From JAGXQV01 sp041674485 (lineage in GTDB: Bacteria > Pseudomonadota > Gammaproteobacteria > Burkholderiales > Sulfuricellaceae), in contig JBAYVP010000001.1 in assembly GCA_041674485.1 (NCBI GenBank), forward strand, positions 1 to 64,000: a stretch of 64,000 bases of DNA. Direction: 5' to 3'. A program made the translations under genes and the position numbers. The notes under the pieces are model-generated. The model worked only from the letters and a program-made list of their open reading frames with translations. It made no database searches and was not told where the DNA came from. Every line of letters begins with the position of its first letter. The stretch's first letter is position 1. This document shows positions 8,374-17,444 of this stretch, in pieces.

Positions 8374-10082
8374 TTTTTCCCTATATCAACGAAACAGCGC
8401 TTATCCTCGGACGGAAGGAATTGGACATCCAGGTGCACGACCCCATGCAGAAAATCAGCAAGCCCGGTCTTATTAAAAAACCGCTGTTTGAAATACTGGC
8501 GCACCAGTTCGGCATCGGAATATTGCATCGATCCGCGCGTTATGCCAATCTTCACCTGGCATCCGGAAGGATCGAACTCCGAAAGCGTATAAAATTTAGT
8601 AGAGTATTGCTTGAATCCGGGCAAAATCGCCGGGTTGTTGCCATAAACCTGCATTTGCAGGCCGATACGCGATTCCCCGCCCCATACTTGTTTGAACATC
8701 CCCGACCATTCATAAAAACGATAAGCTCTTTCCCCTCCGGCGGGGAACTGGTCATCAATCCAGAATACGGAAAAATTTTTCAGCACGGGCGCCTCAGCCA
8801 AAATGGTCATGATCGCCCGATCCTTGATGGCGCGCGCCTGCCAGCCGACATAGTAGCTAATGGTCGATAACGTAAAGGCGACGAGCAAGGAGCCCCCGAT
8901 CAGGACGCTGACCACCCTTGAGTCGAAGCTTCCCGTTTCGTGGTAGAGCCCGTTGATCCAGATAGGCCTTAGCGCCGCAACGATCAGTATCGCCATGGGC
9001 AAGCCGACCAATATGGCATGCCGGGTATTCCACCCACTTAGCGTAGGCGACAAACCGACCGCCGAGTAAGCGAAGATGCCGCTCAACAGCAGCCCCCCCC
9101 CATACAGGAATATCCATTTTGTCTTGCGGGATAGCTGTTCGATTTGAAAATGAGATAGCGCCAAGCTGTCTTTTTTTCTCATAAATTTGGCATAAGCCAG
9201 ATAGATACCCACCAGAATCAGAAACCACAAAATAGGCTGCCCCATCAGACGGGCAACAGACGCTTCCACTTGGGCGTAGCCTGCTGTCATGATAAACGTC
9301 AGCAGGTTGTCCGCGATCGAAGCCAAGTTTAGCTTGATGACGTTATAGTTTGCATACAGTCCGTGAGTGGGAAAAAATACTTTTTTGCCGATCCAGTACG
9401 CGAACGGTAGCAGAATAAAATCGGCGTAACGGGGTAACCATGTTTTAGCAGCGGCAAGCCAGGAAATCTGGCGAGCTTGCTTGAGGTACAAAAACAGCAG
9501 CAGCAAAAAGGAGAAATAAAAAACCAACAGCGAATTGAGGTTGAAGGCGATGAAAAACAGAAGCAGCGGCGGCAGGCGCGCAAGCAGCCCCAGGCCATTA
9601 TGATCTTTTATCTGTTCTGTTCGGAGCAGCAGCCACGCCGCGAGCAGAAACAAACAATAATAAAATTCGTATGTCAGGTTGCAGAAAGTAGCCGCGACCT
9701 GATAGGCCGGATAAACCAGGCTCAACAAGGCAATGCCCAACGCCTCGTAGCGGTTTACCCAGCTAAAGCGTAGGCAAATATTATAAATCAGAACAGCGGA
9801 AAAAAATTTTGCAAGCAAAGCGACCGCTTGATAATAGCCTCCAGCCAGTTTCACACCCCAGTATATATAGGGTGGAAATGGCAAGCCCATCTGGGAAAAC
9901 CAGCTTTGCAGCTCGCTCCAGTTGCTCTCGGCAAGCATGGGTTGCAATATCCAGTCATCAAAGTAGATGCCATCGTTAAACAGCAACAGACCGTGGCCGA
10001 GCAGGGCAACCAAACCAATCAAGAAGTAAGGTGCAAGAGGTTTCAGACGAGTTAACCGCACTATCATTTTGAGCAAACGCAC
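8370..10082 (-). CDS. Polytopic membrane protein, probable GT-C type glycosyltransferase
   Basis: The 570-residue protein has many hydrophobic segments across residues 15-420, followed by a soluble C-terminal part of about 150 residues. An acidic pair in the first outside loop (YFDDW near residue 40) is what GT-C transferases use for the lipid-linked sugar. It overlaps the epimerase gene by four bases. GT-C enzymes take sugars from polyprenyl-phosphate carriers on the outer face of the inner membrane. The family could not be named, and a polymerase or modification transferase is equally possible. Confidence 0.6.
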   Translation of the reverse strand: MRLLKMIVRLTRLKPLAPYFLIGLVALLGHGLLLFNDGIYFDDWILQPMLAESNWSELQSWFSQMGLPFPPYIYWGVKLAGGYYQAVALLAKFFSAVLIYNICLRFSWVNRYEALGIALLSLVYPAYQVAATFCNLTYEFYYCLFLLAAWLLLRTEQIKDHNGLGLLARLPPLLLFFIAFNLNSLLVFYFSFLLLLFLYLKQARQISWLAAAKTWLPRYADFILLPFAYWIGKKVFFPTHGLYANYNVIKLNLASIADNLLTFIMTAGYAQVEASVARLMGQPILWFLILVGIYLAYAKFMRKKDSLALSHFQIEQLSRKTKWIFLYGGGLLLSGIFAYSAVGLSPTLSGWNTRHAILVGLPMAILIVAALRPIWINGLYHETGSFDSRVVSVLIGGSLLVAFTLSTISYYVGWQARAIKDRAIMTILAEAPVLKNFSVFWIDDQFPAGGERAYRFYEWSGMFKQVWGGESRIGLQMQVYGNNPAILPGFKQYSTKFYTLSEFDPSGCQVKIGITRGSMQYSDAELVRQYFKQRFFNKTGLADFLHGVVHLDVQFLPSEDKRCFVDIGKK

Positions 10083-10273
10083 TATTTTGAAGAGGAATTA
10101 TATAACGAAAGAGAGCGATTTGCGCCGCTCTTTTGTACGGCTCGGACGACTGATATTGCGTGATGCCTGTCGTGCCACCAAGAAATCCGATCCTTTCAAA
10201 GGCAACGTAAATCTTGTCACCCTTGCGAGGCGTTTTTTTGGGAGATCAACGGGTTGAACACCGGATTCTGGCG

Positions 10274-10302
10274 AAAAAGAAGGGGGCTTGCGCCCCCTTC
10301 TT
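10274..10302 (-). terminator. Rho-independent terminator of the S-layer-like gene
   Basis: A perfect 11-bp stem (AAGAAGGGGGC / GCCCCCTTCTT, 10277-10287 with 10292-10302) around a 4-base loop is followed on the minus strand by a run of T. It lies 40 bases past the stop codon of the gene ending at 10343. Confidence 0.9.
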
Positions 10303-10342
10303 GTCTTGCAACCTTATGCGGAGAAAAACCCCGCTTCAGGCT

Positions 10343-11728
10343 TTACTTGCTGATCAGCGTGTAGTTGCTGAGATTGCCCGTTGCGGCATTCACCAACTGG
10401 TACAGACCATCGATGTTGGAACTAGTGCCTGCAATCGTCACTTGCAAGCTGCCACGAGCGTTGCCAACGGTGGTCATCAACGTATCCAGATCGACCACAG
10501 TGGTAGAGCTTGCGGCGATAGTGCCAGACGAAGCGGCACCTGTCAGGGTTACTGTAGTTCCTGTTTCGCTCACCGCACTCACCGTGTAAGTGGCAGCGGG
10601 ACCACGGTTGGTCAACACCAGGCGGCTGATCCAGCCAGCTGGCACATTGACAAGCGGCGCAACCAAGGTCGTACCATTGCGGGTAATTTCTATCAGGGTT
10701 GTGGCGGCTGGTGCAGACAGGCTATAGCCGGAAAGTGCGGTACCACCCACCTGAGCAGTGATACTGCCCGCAGGGATAGCCGTTGTTCCGTCAAATTTCA
10801 TACAAACGTTCATACCACCCGACATGGCGGAAGCGTCCAATCCGCTAAATGTGATCGGAGTAACCCCGCCTGCTACTGCTGTTGACAGAATGCCGATACC
10901 AGAAGCACATACGCCGGAAGCCACGGTTTGCAGCCAAACGCCGCCAGTCACCTTGGTTGCAGCGAGGGATGCACCTGCCACTGTGATGGAACCGGAACCC
11001 ACACCCATAACATCAACCAGTGTTATAGCAGTTGTGCCATCGCCCCCGTTCATGACTGCAGAGTTTTTAGACATCCAAGCGATGTTGCCTGCCGACAATG
11101 AGGTGGCCGCGCCAGTCAGGGTAACAAAACCACTGCCAACTTGAGCGACTGCGTTATTGCCAAGTTCTGCTGTTACTTTCAGGCCGCTGGCAAAATCAAT
11201 GTAAGTGCCGTTGACCGTAGAAGAAGCCAGCGTCCCATAAGTGTAGGTAATGGACATATTCACAGCATTGTGCGCGCCTGTGACGGAAATGCCATTCGGG
11301 GTAATATAGCAGCCAGATGCGGCCAGCATTGAAGTATTGGCGTATGTGCCAGAACCCAAAGTGAATACGGCATTGTTAGAATTTGCACCGCCCAAGTTCA
11401 AAACGGCGGTACTTCCTGAAACACCACCAGTAACAGACGAGCAATTCAATGCTGGAGCCCCGGTAAACTTTGCACCATTGTTAAGCGTGACATTTACCAT
11501 CAAACTTTGCCCTGCTGTTGGAGCAAAACTTGTCATTGCCCCGCCGGCATTAAAATTCCCACCGGCGGTAGTAAACGTAATCCCTGTTATTGGGGTTTCG
11601 CTCGCCACTTTTGGTGCAGTATATGTTGCGCCATCATTGTTCAGCGCTGCATTCGCAACCCCGACGCTGCCGGCAAAAGCAGCCGCAATTGCCAGACAAA
11701 TCATTTTGTTTTTTCTTTGGAATATCAT
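10343..11728 (-). CDS. Secreted low-charge Gly/Ser/Thr/Ala-rich protein, S-layer-like
   Basis: The start at ATG 11728 is chosen over an upstream in-frame codon because GGAGAAC stands seven bases before it and the protein then opens with a clear signal peptide (basic MIFQRKNK, hydrophobic core, cleavage after VANA near residue 27). The mature part of about 434 residues is very poor in charged residues and rich in Gly, Ala, Ser, Thr and Val, as in beta-rich S-layer or fibre proteins. It stands alone between two operons with its own terminator, which suggests high independent expression. I do not recognise a family. It could be an acceptor for the glycans encoded around it, but no evidence shows this. 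Confidence 0.75.
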   Translation of the reverse strand: MIFQRKNKMICLAIAAAFAGSVGVANAALNNDGATYTAPKVASETPITGITFTTAGGNFNAGGAMTSFAPTAGQSLMVNVTLNNGAKFTGAPALNCSSVTGGVSGSTAVLNLGGANSNNAVFTLGSGTYANTSMLAASGCYITPNGISVTGAHNAVNMSITYTYGTLASSTVNGTYIDFASGLKVTAELGNNAVAQVGSGFVTLTGAATSLSAGNIAWMSKNSAVMNGGDGTTAITLVDVMGVGSGSITVAGASLAATKVTGGVWLQTVASGVCASGIGILSTAVAGGVTPITFSGLDASAMSGGMNVCMKFDGTTAIPAGSITAQVGGTALSGYSLSAPAATTLIEITRNGTTLVAPLVNVPAGWISRLVLTNRGPAATYTVSAVSETGTTVTLTGAASSGTIAASSTTVVDLDTLMTTVGNARGSLQVTIAGTSSNIDGLYQLVNAATGNLSNYTLISK

Positions 11729-11929
11729 TATTTGTTCTCCATAAAATTTGTTACAGCTTAAAAACACTAAGTGGGTATACCTTGAACTCGACACAATAAT
11801 TAACGACGCGTCAGTAATGCCGAGCCTAAGTGCTCCAAACACAATTGCCGGAGCTGTCAGGATTATCAACAAGTCACTTGGGTATTGTCAAGCACAATCA
11901 GCAACCAAGCTGCACTTGTTGCATATTTG

Positions 11930-13945
11930 CTACGCATTATCCGATTCTGGCCTCGGTGTAGTAGTTGCGTTGCGATCAAAGTCAATTTCTGCAGGCCATT
12001 TGAGCTGCTCCAATACCGCGCCGAGTTGTTTCAGGCCGGCGCTATAGCCGGTGTTGAATTCTGCCTGGGTGCGCGTGAAGACCATGGCGCGAAACCAGTC
12101 GGATAACAGATCCAATATCAATCGGCCAAATACTTCGATACGAAGATCGCCCGGATACCGGGTGAGGTGTTGATGCATGATAATTCCCGTCGCAGTATCC
12201 AGAGATTTGGCGAAACTGCCCCAGTCCGGTTTGTTGGCTGTCAGCGCCTTCAGCAGGGTTTCGCGCATCTCGCGCAATACCGTTTCGCCGCTTGCTTCGT
12301 AAGGCTCCCAAACATCTTGTGAACCGCTCACGAAGGCACCTTGGATCGCGCGCAGATCATTTTTGCGGTCGGAGTAGGCGGGGAGCGGCTCAATATCTTT
12401 GCTGCGAAGCGGTTCAGCACCCTCGATATACACCCCGTCGGAGAGATTGTAGACCTTGCGTTCATCGGTAATGCCGATCAATGCATTCTGAATGGCGAAG
12501 CGCGAATAATTGTAATAGGCATGCGTGTAGATTTCGCCTTCCGCTGTTTCAAAATTCGCTTTGACAAGAATGTTGTCGCGCCATTTGGTGTCGCCATGCC
12601 CCGCACCTTCGTCGTCATCGTGCCAGGTGCCGCTGGCGTGGCTGTGCTCCGCATCGCGAAAGCCGAGATCCAGGCCGATCAGATAGGTCACTTTCGCCCG
12701 CATGAACAGGGCTGCCGCCACGGCGGTGTTGCCGCTGGTGGGGTGTGTGCTGGAGATTACGGTTTTGAATTTAACCGCGTTAGCCTTGTTGACTTCAGAC
12801 AGCATCAGCACCGTCTTGAAACCTTCGATCGCGCGCGGGTCAATTTTGTAATAGACGATGAAAGGAATTTCGGGATCAAGCTGCAGCTTGGGCAAGTCTT
12901 CCAGCAATTCGGTGTCCAGCGTCACCTGAAAATCCGGCTGGATATCGTGTTTGCGCAGCACCCGTATCGATGAGTGAACCGCGAAAATGATGAGCTTGTC
13001 ACGGTTGGCTTGGAGCCAGGGGATGTCATTTTCCAGCGAGGGGCCGCTGCCGACCACGGCGATGCGGCAATTTTCGGATAACTGCGGGGTCTTGCTCAGG
13101 ATGGGAAAACCGGCGCGCAGGTTGGCGGCGCCATAACCGAGGTTGCGCAACTCACGATCGAATGGCACTATCACTTCATGGATCGTGCGCCAGCGCAGGT
13201 TGGTGCGCGCGATCACTTCGTCGAAAAAAGGCGAGGAATAGATCGGCAGCATGCGCAGCCAGACGCCCGCAACAACGGGTGAAGCGCCCATCAGGAAATC
13301 CAGCGGGCTTTCCGGCATTTCTTCGCCCACATGCAGCACCAGCCGGCCAAAGTTTTTTTCGATGGCCGGGTAATCGACAAACCAGCAGGACAGGCCAAAT
13401 TTATGGATATCCGGCTCGATGATGAAGATATCGCGCACCTCAGTGGTATTCAGGTAATGCACGATATGCAGCCCGGTGAGCGCGCCCAGAAACACGGTGG
13501 AGCCAGAAAAACGCCGCCCGTCGGGAAATTTCGGCAACTGGATGATGCCTGATCGCATCCGCTCTGGAACCTGTGGCAGCGATTCGAGCAGACTGAAGTA
13601 AAAAGATTTCAAGATCAAGCCGTGTTCATGCTCGCCCATCATTCGGTGCAACACCTCCATCTTGTCGATCCAGCCGCTGTGATGCAAGCTCGCCACGGTC
13701 TCAATGTATTCCAGCAATTTGCCGGGCGGATGCGCACATTGGTTGGTGCGTTGCTCGATGATGTCGAGAAATTCATCGTTGAAGCGCAACAGAAAACCGG
13801 CCGTTCCCATGTTTTCCAGCGCTTCGCCCAGGGGCGGGTTACGCTTTTTGAAAAACGCCACATTTCTGTCGTGGATTTTGTGCAGGATAGCGGGGCGACG
13901 CTTGGGTTTGGCTTTTTTCAGCTCTTCAATGACGGTCAGCTTCAT
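11930..13945 (-). CDS. maf: Maf-type (DUF115) motility-associated glycosyltransferase
   Basis: The 671-residue protein has the central DUF115/MAF domain: a nucleotide-sugar fold marked by VVGSGPSLENDIPWL near residue 290, TLDTE near 340, and THPTSGNTAVAAALF with IGLDLGF near 400-430. Maf proteins transfer CMP-activated nonulosonic acids (pseudaminic or legionaminic acid) to Ser/Thr of flagellin in the cytoplasm. Its start overlaps the stop of the CMP-sugar synthetase gene by four bases (ATGA), tying donor synthesis to transfer. No flagellin gene is in the window, so the acceptor must be encoded elsewhere or be another protein. Confidence 0.88.
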   Translation of the reverse strand: MKLTVIEELKKAKPKRRPAILHKIHDRNVAFFKKRNPPLGEALENMGTAGFLLRFNDEFLDIIEQRTNQCAHPPGKLLEYIETVASLHHSGWIDKMEVLHRMMGEHEHGLILKSFYFSLLESLPQVPERMRSGIIQLPKFPDGRRFSGSTVFLGALTGLHIVHYLNTTEVRDIFIIEPDIHKFGLSCWFVDYPAIEKNFGRLVLHVGEEMPESPLDFLMGASPVVAGVWLRMLPIYSSPFFDEVIARTNLRWRTIHEVIVPFDRELRNLGYGAANLRAGFPILSKTPQLSENCRIAVVGSGPSLENDIPWLQANRDKLIIFAVHSSIRVLRKHDIQPDFQVTLDTELLEDLPKLQLDPEIPFIVYYKIDPRAIEGFKTVLMLSEVNKANAVKFKTVISSTHPTSGNTAVAAALFMRAKVTYLIGLDLGFRDAEHSHASGTWHDDDEGAGHGDTKWRDNILVKANFETAEGEIYTHAYYNYSRFAIQNALIGITDERKVYNLSDGVYIEGAEPLRSKDIEPLPAYSDRKNDLRAIQGAFVSGSQDVWEPYEASGETVLREMRETLLKALTANKPDWGSFAKSLDTATGIIMHQHLTRYPGDLRIEVFGRLILDLLSDWFRAMVFTRTQAEFNTGYSAGLKQLGAVLEQLKWPAEIDFDRNATTTPRPESDNA

Positions 13946-14634
13946 GGGTTTTCCTGTTTTCGTTGCAAAAGGCAGGTCGCGAAGGCGATATCCTGCTCGG
14001 TATCAATATCAATTGAGCGGGAAAGAGGCATCACAAATCCGTGTGTGCCCTCACCCAAAAAATTCTTTATTTCGACAAGCCATGTAGTCCGCGCGACATA
14101 TACCGCGCCGTTCAGCGCATACACTGCAGGTAGGTCTTGCCGCCGCACCCCTCGTTGCTCAGAAATTGGCAGCAACGCTTCCGCATCGTCCAGGGTAAAC
14201 ATCCATTGCGGGTGATGGGCAGGTTCCGTTACCGATACGCAGGACGACGCCATTTTTTCCTCACAGCGGGTGATACAGCCATCTATATCCTCTTCAGTGC
14301 GCAGCGGCGAGGTGGGCTGCAACAGCACCACGTAATCATAGCCGGGCAATTCCGTCAGCGCGTGCAGCACCGGATCAATGCCCGGCGTAGCGTCCCGCGC
14401 CAGATGGGCTGGCCGCACAAAGGGTGCTTCGCATCCCCAAGATCGTGCCACTTCAATAATTTCCGGATCATCGGAAGACAGCACCAAGCGGTCGATATAG
14501 GCGGATTTTCTCGCCGCCTCGATGGTCCAGGCAATCAGCGGCTTACCGGCAAGATCACGAACGTTCTTGCGCGGCACGCCTTTCGAACCGCCACGCGCGG
14601 GAATGATGGCGAGCACGGATTTGCCGTTGATCAT
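13942..14634 (-). CDS. legF: CMP-nonulosonate (legionaminate/sialate) cytidylyltransferase
   Basis: The protein (230 residues) opens with AIIPARGGSKGVPRKN (residues 9-24), the CTP-binding loop of CMP-sialic acid synthetases, and continues with LVLSSDDPEI and a LLQPTSPLRTEEDID segment, all family hallmarks. It activates the nonulosonic acid made by LegI with CTP. Its ATG overlaps the stop codon of a 3' fragment of ptmE (TGA 14631-14633), the same ATGA junction an uninterrupted ptmE-legF operon would have. Assignment to legionaminate rather than sialate rests on the locus as a whole. Confidence 0.88.
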   Translation of the reverse strand: MINGKSVLAIIPARGGSKGVPRKNVRDLAGKPLIAWTIEAARKSAYIDRLVLSSDDPEIIEVARSWGCEAPFVRPAHLARDATPGIDPVLHALTELPGYDYVVLLQPTSPLRTEEDIDGCITRCEEKMASSCVSVTEPAHHPQWMFTLDDAEALLPISEQRGVRRQDLPAVYALNGAVYVARTTWLVEIKNFLGEGTHGFVMPLSRSIDIDTEQDIAFATCLLQRKQENP

Positions 14635-14732
14635 GCAAATACCTGCATGAACTCACCGTTGGCGCGGTCATAATCAGCCAGTTGCCCGATGTCCGGCCAT
14701 TTTTTCCGATCTGCCGGGTAGCTTAAAGCCAT
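14631..14732 (-). pseudogene. Duplicated 3' end of the ptmE-like gene
   Basis: This short frame (33 codons from ATG 14732) ends in the same residues as the intact ptmE-like gene (DIGQLADYDRANGEFMQVFA). At DNA level 14631-14690 matches 15521-15580 with five differences in 60 bases, all at synonymous third positions. It separates the HepT/MntA module from legF. It is probably a leftover of a ptmE-legF junction from a related locus, not a working gene, although its stop still overlaps the legF start and could couple translation. Confidence 0.85.
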
Positions 14733-14749
14733 GCAACTTTCCCTTGCGG

Positions 14750-15217
14750 TCATTCCGGTTTGACTCCATAGGCTTCGCGACAAAAAACCAGTAATTTCTG
14801 GTGGCATGCAAACAACTCCGGAGTAGCGTTAATCATTTCCACAAAAAATTGTGTCAGTCGGTCGGTGTCTTCTTCATACTCGTGATTTACGGCATTTCTT
14901 AACTCACGAATGATTTTCCAACGCTCCACCGATTCGAGCACGCCGAGTTTTTCCATAAAGGCAAGCACCGAACCAAAGCGTTCCACTTCGACTTCTTCTT
15001 CAATGGCAACCGCTCTCATGGCCTTGCCGAGATGTTCCTGAAACTCGCTGAACCTCACCCGAAAAGCCGCGAGTGTTTCGTGCTGTTCCAAACTCAACGC
15101 GCTCCAGTTCGATACAGGAAAAATTTGCTCGCAGCGCCGAACCGAGTGGTCAAGATATTCGCGCATCCGCTGCAAGTGAGCGAGCTGCCTGGCTATCAGG
15201 TACATATGTACGGTCAT
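14750..15217 (-). CDS. hepT: HEPN toxin of HepT/MntA toxin-antitoxin system
   Basis: The 155-residue helical protein carries the HEPN RNase motif RX4HXY at residues 107-114 (RNAVNHEY), the signature of active HepT toxins. Its start overlaps the nucleotidyltransferase antitoxin gene by four bases, the usual antitoxin-toxin order. MntA partners silence HepT by adding AMP to the tyrosine of this motif, and Tyr114 is present. The module lies between ptmE and a duplicated ptmE 3' fragment, all on the same strand, so it is transcribed with the nonulosonate genes. Confidence 0.85.
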   Translation of the reverse strand: MTVHMYLIARQLAHLQRMREYLDHSVRRCEQIFPVSNWSALSLEQHETLAAFRVRFSEFQEHLGKAMRAVAIEEEVEVERFGSVLAFMEKLGVLESVERWKIIRELRNAVNHEYEEDTDRLTQFFVEMINATPELFACHQKLLVFCREAYGVKPE

Positions 15218-15501
15218 AATTGAATACCTTGTTTCTTTGCTATCTGGTAAATCGGCTTGTTTTTTCCCGGTTCTTTTACCACAAGATCAACATGCAAATC
15301 CAGGCCCTCTTCAAGTGCGATTTTGCATTGCAATACCGACACAAGCGTGCTCGCCCGAGCCGTTTCCACATACAGATCGATATCCCCCCCGCGCCGCGCA
15401 TCATCCACGCGCGAGCCGAACAGCCATACATTTGCATCCGCGCCAAAATTCCGGTGCGTTGCCTGGAGGATGCATTGGTGTTGTGTCGGGGTTAGTCTCA
15501 T
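15214..15501 (-). CDS. mntA: MNT-domain nucleotidyltransferase antitoxin
   Basis: The start at ATG 15501 is preferred over an in-frame codon inside ptmE because it gives a normal 95-residue MNT domain. The polymerase-beta motif is seen as Gly29-Ser30 followed by Asp40 and Asp42 (GSRVDDARRGGDID), one residue shorter in spacing than in the best studied MntA proteins. It should act as antitoxin by adenylylating the HepT partner encoded directly downstream. It begins 19 bases after the ptmE stop codon. Confidence 0.85.
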   Translation of the reverse strand: MRLTPTQHQCILQATHRNFGADANVWLFGSRVDDARRGGDIDLYVETARASTLVSVLQCKIALEEGLDLHVDLVVKEPGKNKPIYQIAKKQGIQL

Positions 15502-15520
15502 CAATACGGCTTTTCGTTGG

Positions 15521-16567
15521 TCATGCAAACACCTGCATGAATTCACCGTTGGCGCGGTCGTAGTCGGCCAGTTGCCCGATGTCCAGCCAGTATTCCCGGA
15601 TCGGGAAAACCACGGCTTCCTCGCCTTTGGCAATCAATGTTTCAAAGAGCGTGGGCATGTCGAAGTAACCGGCAGGGATGGCATTCAATGCCTCCGGGTC
15701 CAGCACGTAGATGCCGGCGTTGACAAAGAACCTCTGTACGGGTTTTTCGTCGATGCCGGTGATGCGGTGGTTATCTATCCTCACCACGCCATAGGGCACC
15801 TGAAAATCGTATTCGCGCACACACATGGTGGCTTGCGAGCAATGGCTGGTATGAAAGTCGAGCAGTTGGCGGAAATTGACCTTGGTCAGCACATCTCCAT
15901 TCATGACCAGCAGCGGGGCTTTGGGCTTTTGCGGCAGCAGGCTGAGCGCGCCCGCCGTGCCCAGCTTTTGGTCTTCTTCCAGGTAACGAATTTCCACACC
16001 CCAGCGCGAGCCGTCGCCGAAATAATCCTTGACCATTTCAGCCCTGTAGTTAACGGAGATGAAGAAATGCCGGAAGCCATACTCGATAAAATTCTCCAGG
16101 ATGGTTTCCAGCAGTGGCTTGTTGCCTACTTTAAGCATGGGTTTTGGGCAATCGTCGGTCAAAGGGCGCAATCGGCTACCCAGGCCGCCAGCCATCAGCA
16201 CGACCCAGTTTTCCTTGAGATGCGGCTGGATCAGCTCTTCCAGAAACTCGATGCCCACCACCTGATTTTGCTCGTTCACAACCGGGATGCGATGCAACTG
16301 CTTGCGCTGCATGTTCGCCAGCACCTGCTCGCGCGGTTCGTCCGCCCGTGCCACGGTGGGCTGGGTATTCATTATCCGGTCGATGGATTGGTCCAGCGTA
16401 ACGCCGCGCAGAATGCCGCGGCGTATATCGCCATCCGTCACGGTGCCGAGCAGCCGCTGGCTTCCATCGGCCACCAATGCGATTTGCGTGGCGCTCGCGT
16501 CGATGGTTTCAATCGCATCGCGCAAGCTGGCCGAAGGCGGCAGGAGGGTTTGTTTCCAGTTTTTCAT
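15521..16567 (-). CDS. ptmE: CBS-domain sugar-phosphate nucleotidyltransferase, PtmE-like
   Basis: Residues 8-118 form a pair of CBS domains (LLGTVTDGDIRRG and HRIPVVNEQNQVVGI are typical). Residues about 124-348 form a nucleotidyltransferase with the signature GGLGSRLRPLT and a PKPML segment. This order matches PtmE of Campylobacter, a glucosamine-1-phosphate guanylyltransferase that starts the GDP-linked route to legionaminic acid. PtmA and PtmF are not in the window. Its 3' end is duplicated at 14631-14732, beyond the HepT/MntA module. Confidence 0.82.
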   Translation of the reverse strand: MKNWKQTLLPPSASLRDAIETIDASATQIALVADGSQRLLGTVTDGDIRRGILRGVTLDQSIDRIMNTQPTVARADEPREQVLANMQRKQLHRIPVVNEQNQVVGIEFLEELIQPHLKENWVVLMAGGLGSRLRPLTDDCPKPMLKVGNKPLLETILENFIEYGFRHFFISVNYRAEMVKDYFGDGSRWGVEIRYLEEDQKLGTAGALSLLPQKPKAPLLVMNGDVLTKVNFRQLLDFHTSHCSQATMCVREYDFQVPYGVVRIDNHRITGIDEKPVQRFFVNAGIYVLDPEALNAIPAGYFDMPTLFETLIAKGEEAVVFPIREYWLDIGQLADYDRANGEFMQVFA

Positions 16568-16753
16568 AGGCTGTGATGGTCTTTAATGTTTACTCCCCCT
16601 CCCCCATCGGGAGAGGTGCTGGGGGATAACCAGCCACTTGGTTGTCGTTCTTTGACAATCTGGTGGAATGGCTAGTAGTTCCATCAGAGGGTGATAATAC
16701 AACGTATCCGCTCCAACACGCCCTCCAACTGTTGCATGACTTCGTTGTTCCAG

Positions 16754-17167
16754 TTATGCGTGATGCTGTCGTCCCAATCCCTCGGCGATGAAGGTCAACA
16801 CCAGCGTATTAAGGGACACGCCCTCAGTCTTGGCACGGGAAGCCAGCTTGGCGTGGATGGACTTTGGCACGCGCGCGACAAATTTCCCAGAGGCACTTGG
16901 CGCTGTCGCATCATCCGGGCTGAATAACGGCGCAGGGATTTCCCGACCCATGTCATGCAATGCCGATACAACCGCCACGAAAGCATCGCGACCATTTTTT
17001 ACCGCCTTGGCTTCGGTTTCGCCATCGGACATGCAGCCGGGAATATCTGGAAAGGTAATCAGAAACCCGCCGCCCTCTTCGGCGGATAGCGGGCTGATGA
17101 TGTGCGAGTACGCCTCGAACGGATACGGTGGAACAATGCGGGGAATTTTCTTGACTTGATCGCTCAT
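16754..17167 (-). CDS. hicB: HicB-family antitoxin
   Basis: The first 80 residues form the degenerate RNase-H-like HicB fold, with FLITFPDIPGCMSDGET typical of the family. The C-terminal part (VPKSIHAKLASRAKTEGVSLNTLVLTFIAEGL) is a ribbon-helix-helix/HTH DNA-binding tail. Its start overlaps the hicA stop by four bases. HicB neutralises HicA and represses the operon. Downstream, 16568-16753 contains a short hairpin-like C/G-rich stretch (16594-16625) and no gene. Confidence 0.88.
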   Translation of the reverse strand: MSDQVKKIPRIVPPYPFEAYSHIISPLSAEEGGGFLITFPDIPGCMSDGETEAKAVKNGRDAFVAVVSALHDMGREIPAPLFSPDDATAPSASGKFVARVPKSIHAKLASRAKTEGVSLNTLVLTFIAEGLGRQHHA

Positions 17168-17409
17168 GTTTGAGACTCCTTAACCTTATCGGTTAGCGCC
17201 ACGAACTGACGCACATACACTGGCTTGATGGGACGATGCGCCGGGACGCTCACGATGTCCGGCACTTCTTGGTGCGAGAACACATGATGACTGCCACCCT
17301 CACACCGGATAGACATACCGAGCTTGCGCGCCACCGTCTGAAGCTGCTCAATGCGCCAATCCAGCGGATTGCGGCGCATGGCTTCGAGTAATTTTGTGGC
17401 TGTACTCAT
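17164..17409 (-). CDS. hicA: HicA-family mRNA interferase toxin
   Basis: The 81-residue protein has the dsRBD-like HicA fold with the segment GGSHHVF (38-44) holding the catalytic histidine, and VPAHRPIKPVYVRQF after it. It precedes hicB, the usual toxin-first order. A consensus promoter lies just upstream, so the pair does not depend on the surrounding operon. It sits between the methyltransferase and ptmE genes and, unlike three other modules here, shows no duplicated flanking gene fragment. Confidence 0.88.
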   Translation of the reverse strand: MSTATKLLEAMRRNPLDWRIEQLQTVARKLGMSIRCEGGSHHVFSHQEVPDIVSVPAHRPIKPVYVRQFVALTDKVKESQT

Positions 17410-17415
17410 GTTTTC

Positions 17416-17444
17416 ATAGTATTGCCCATAACATCACTTGTCAA
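17416..17444 (-). promoter_or_regulatory. Sigma-70 promoter of hicAB
   Basis: On the minus strand a perfect TTGACA (17439-17444) is followed after exactly 17 bases by TACTAT (17416-17421). The hicA ATG (17409) begins six bases after the -10 box, so the transcript would be leaderless or nearly so. Confidence 0.8.

Noticed and set aside
15257..16576. 439-codon open frame on the plus strand
   Set aside because: Antisense shadow of the ptmE-like gene, which has clear CBS and nucleotidyltransferase motifs.
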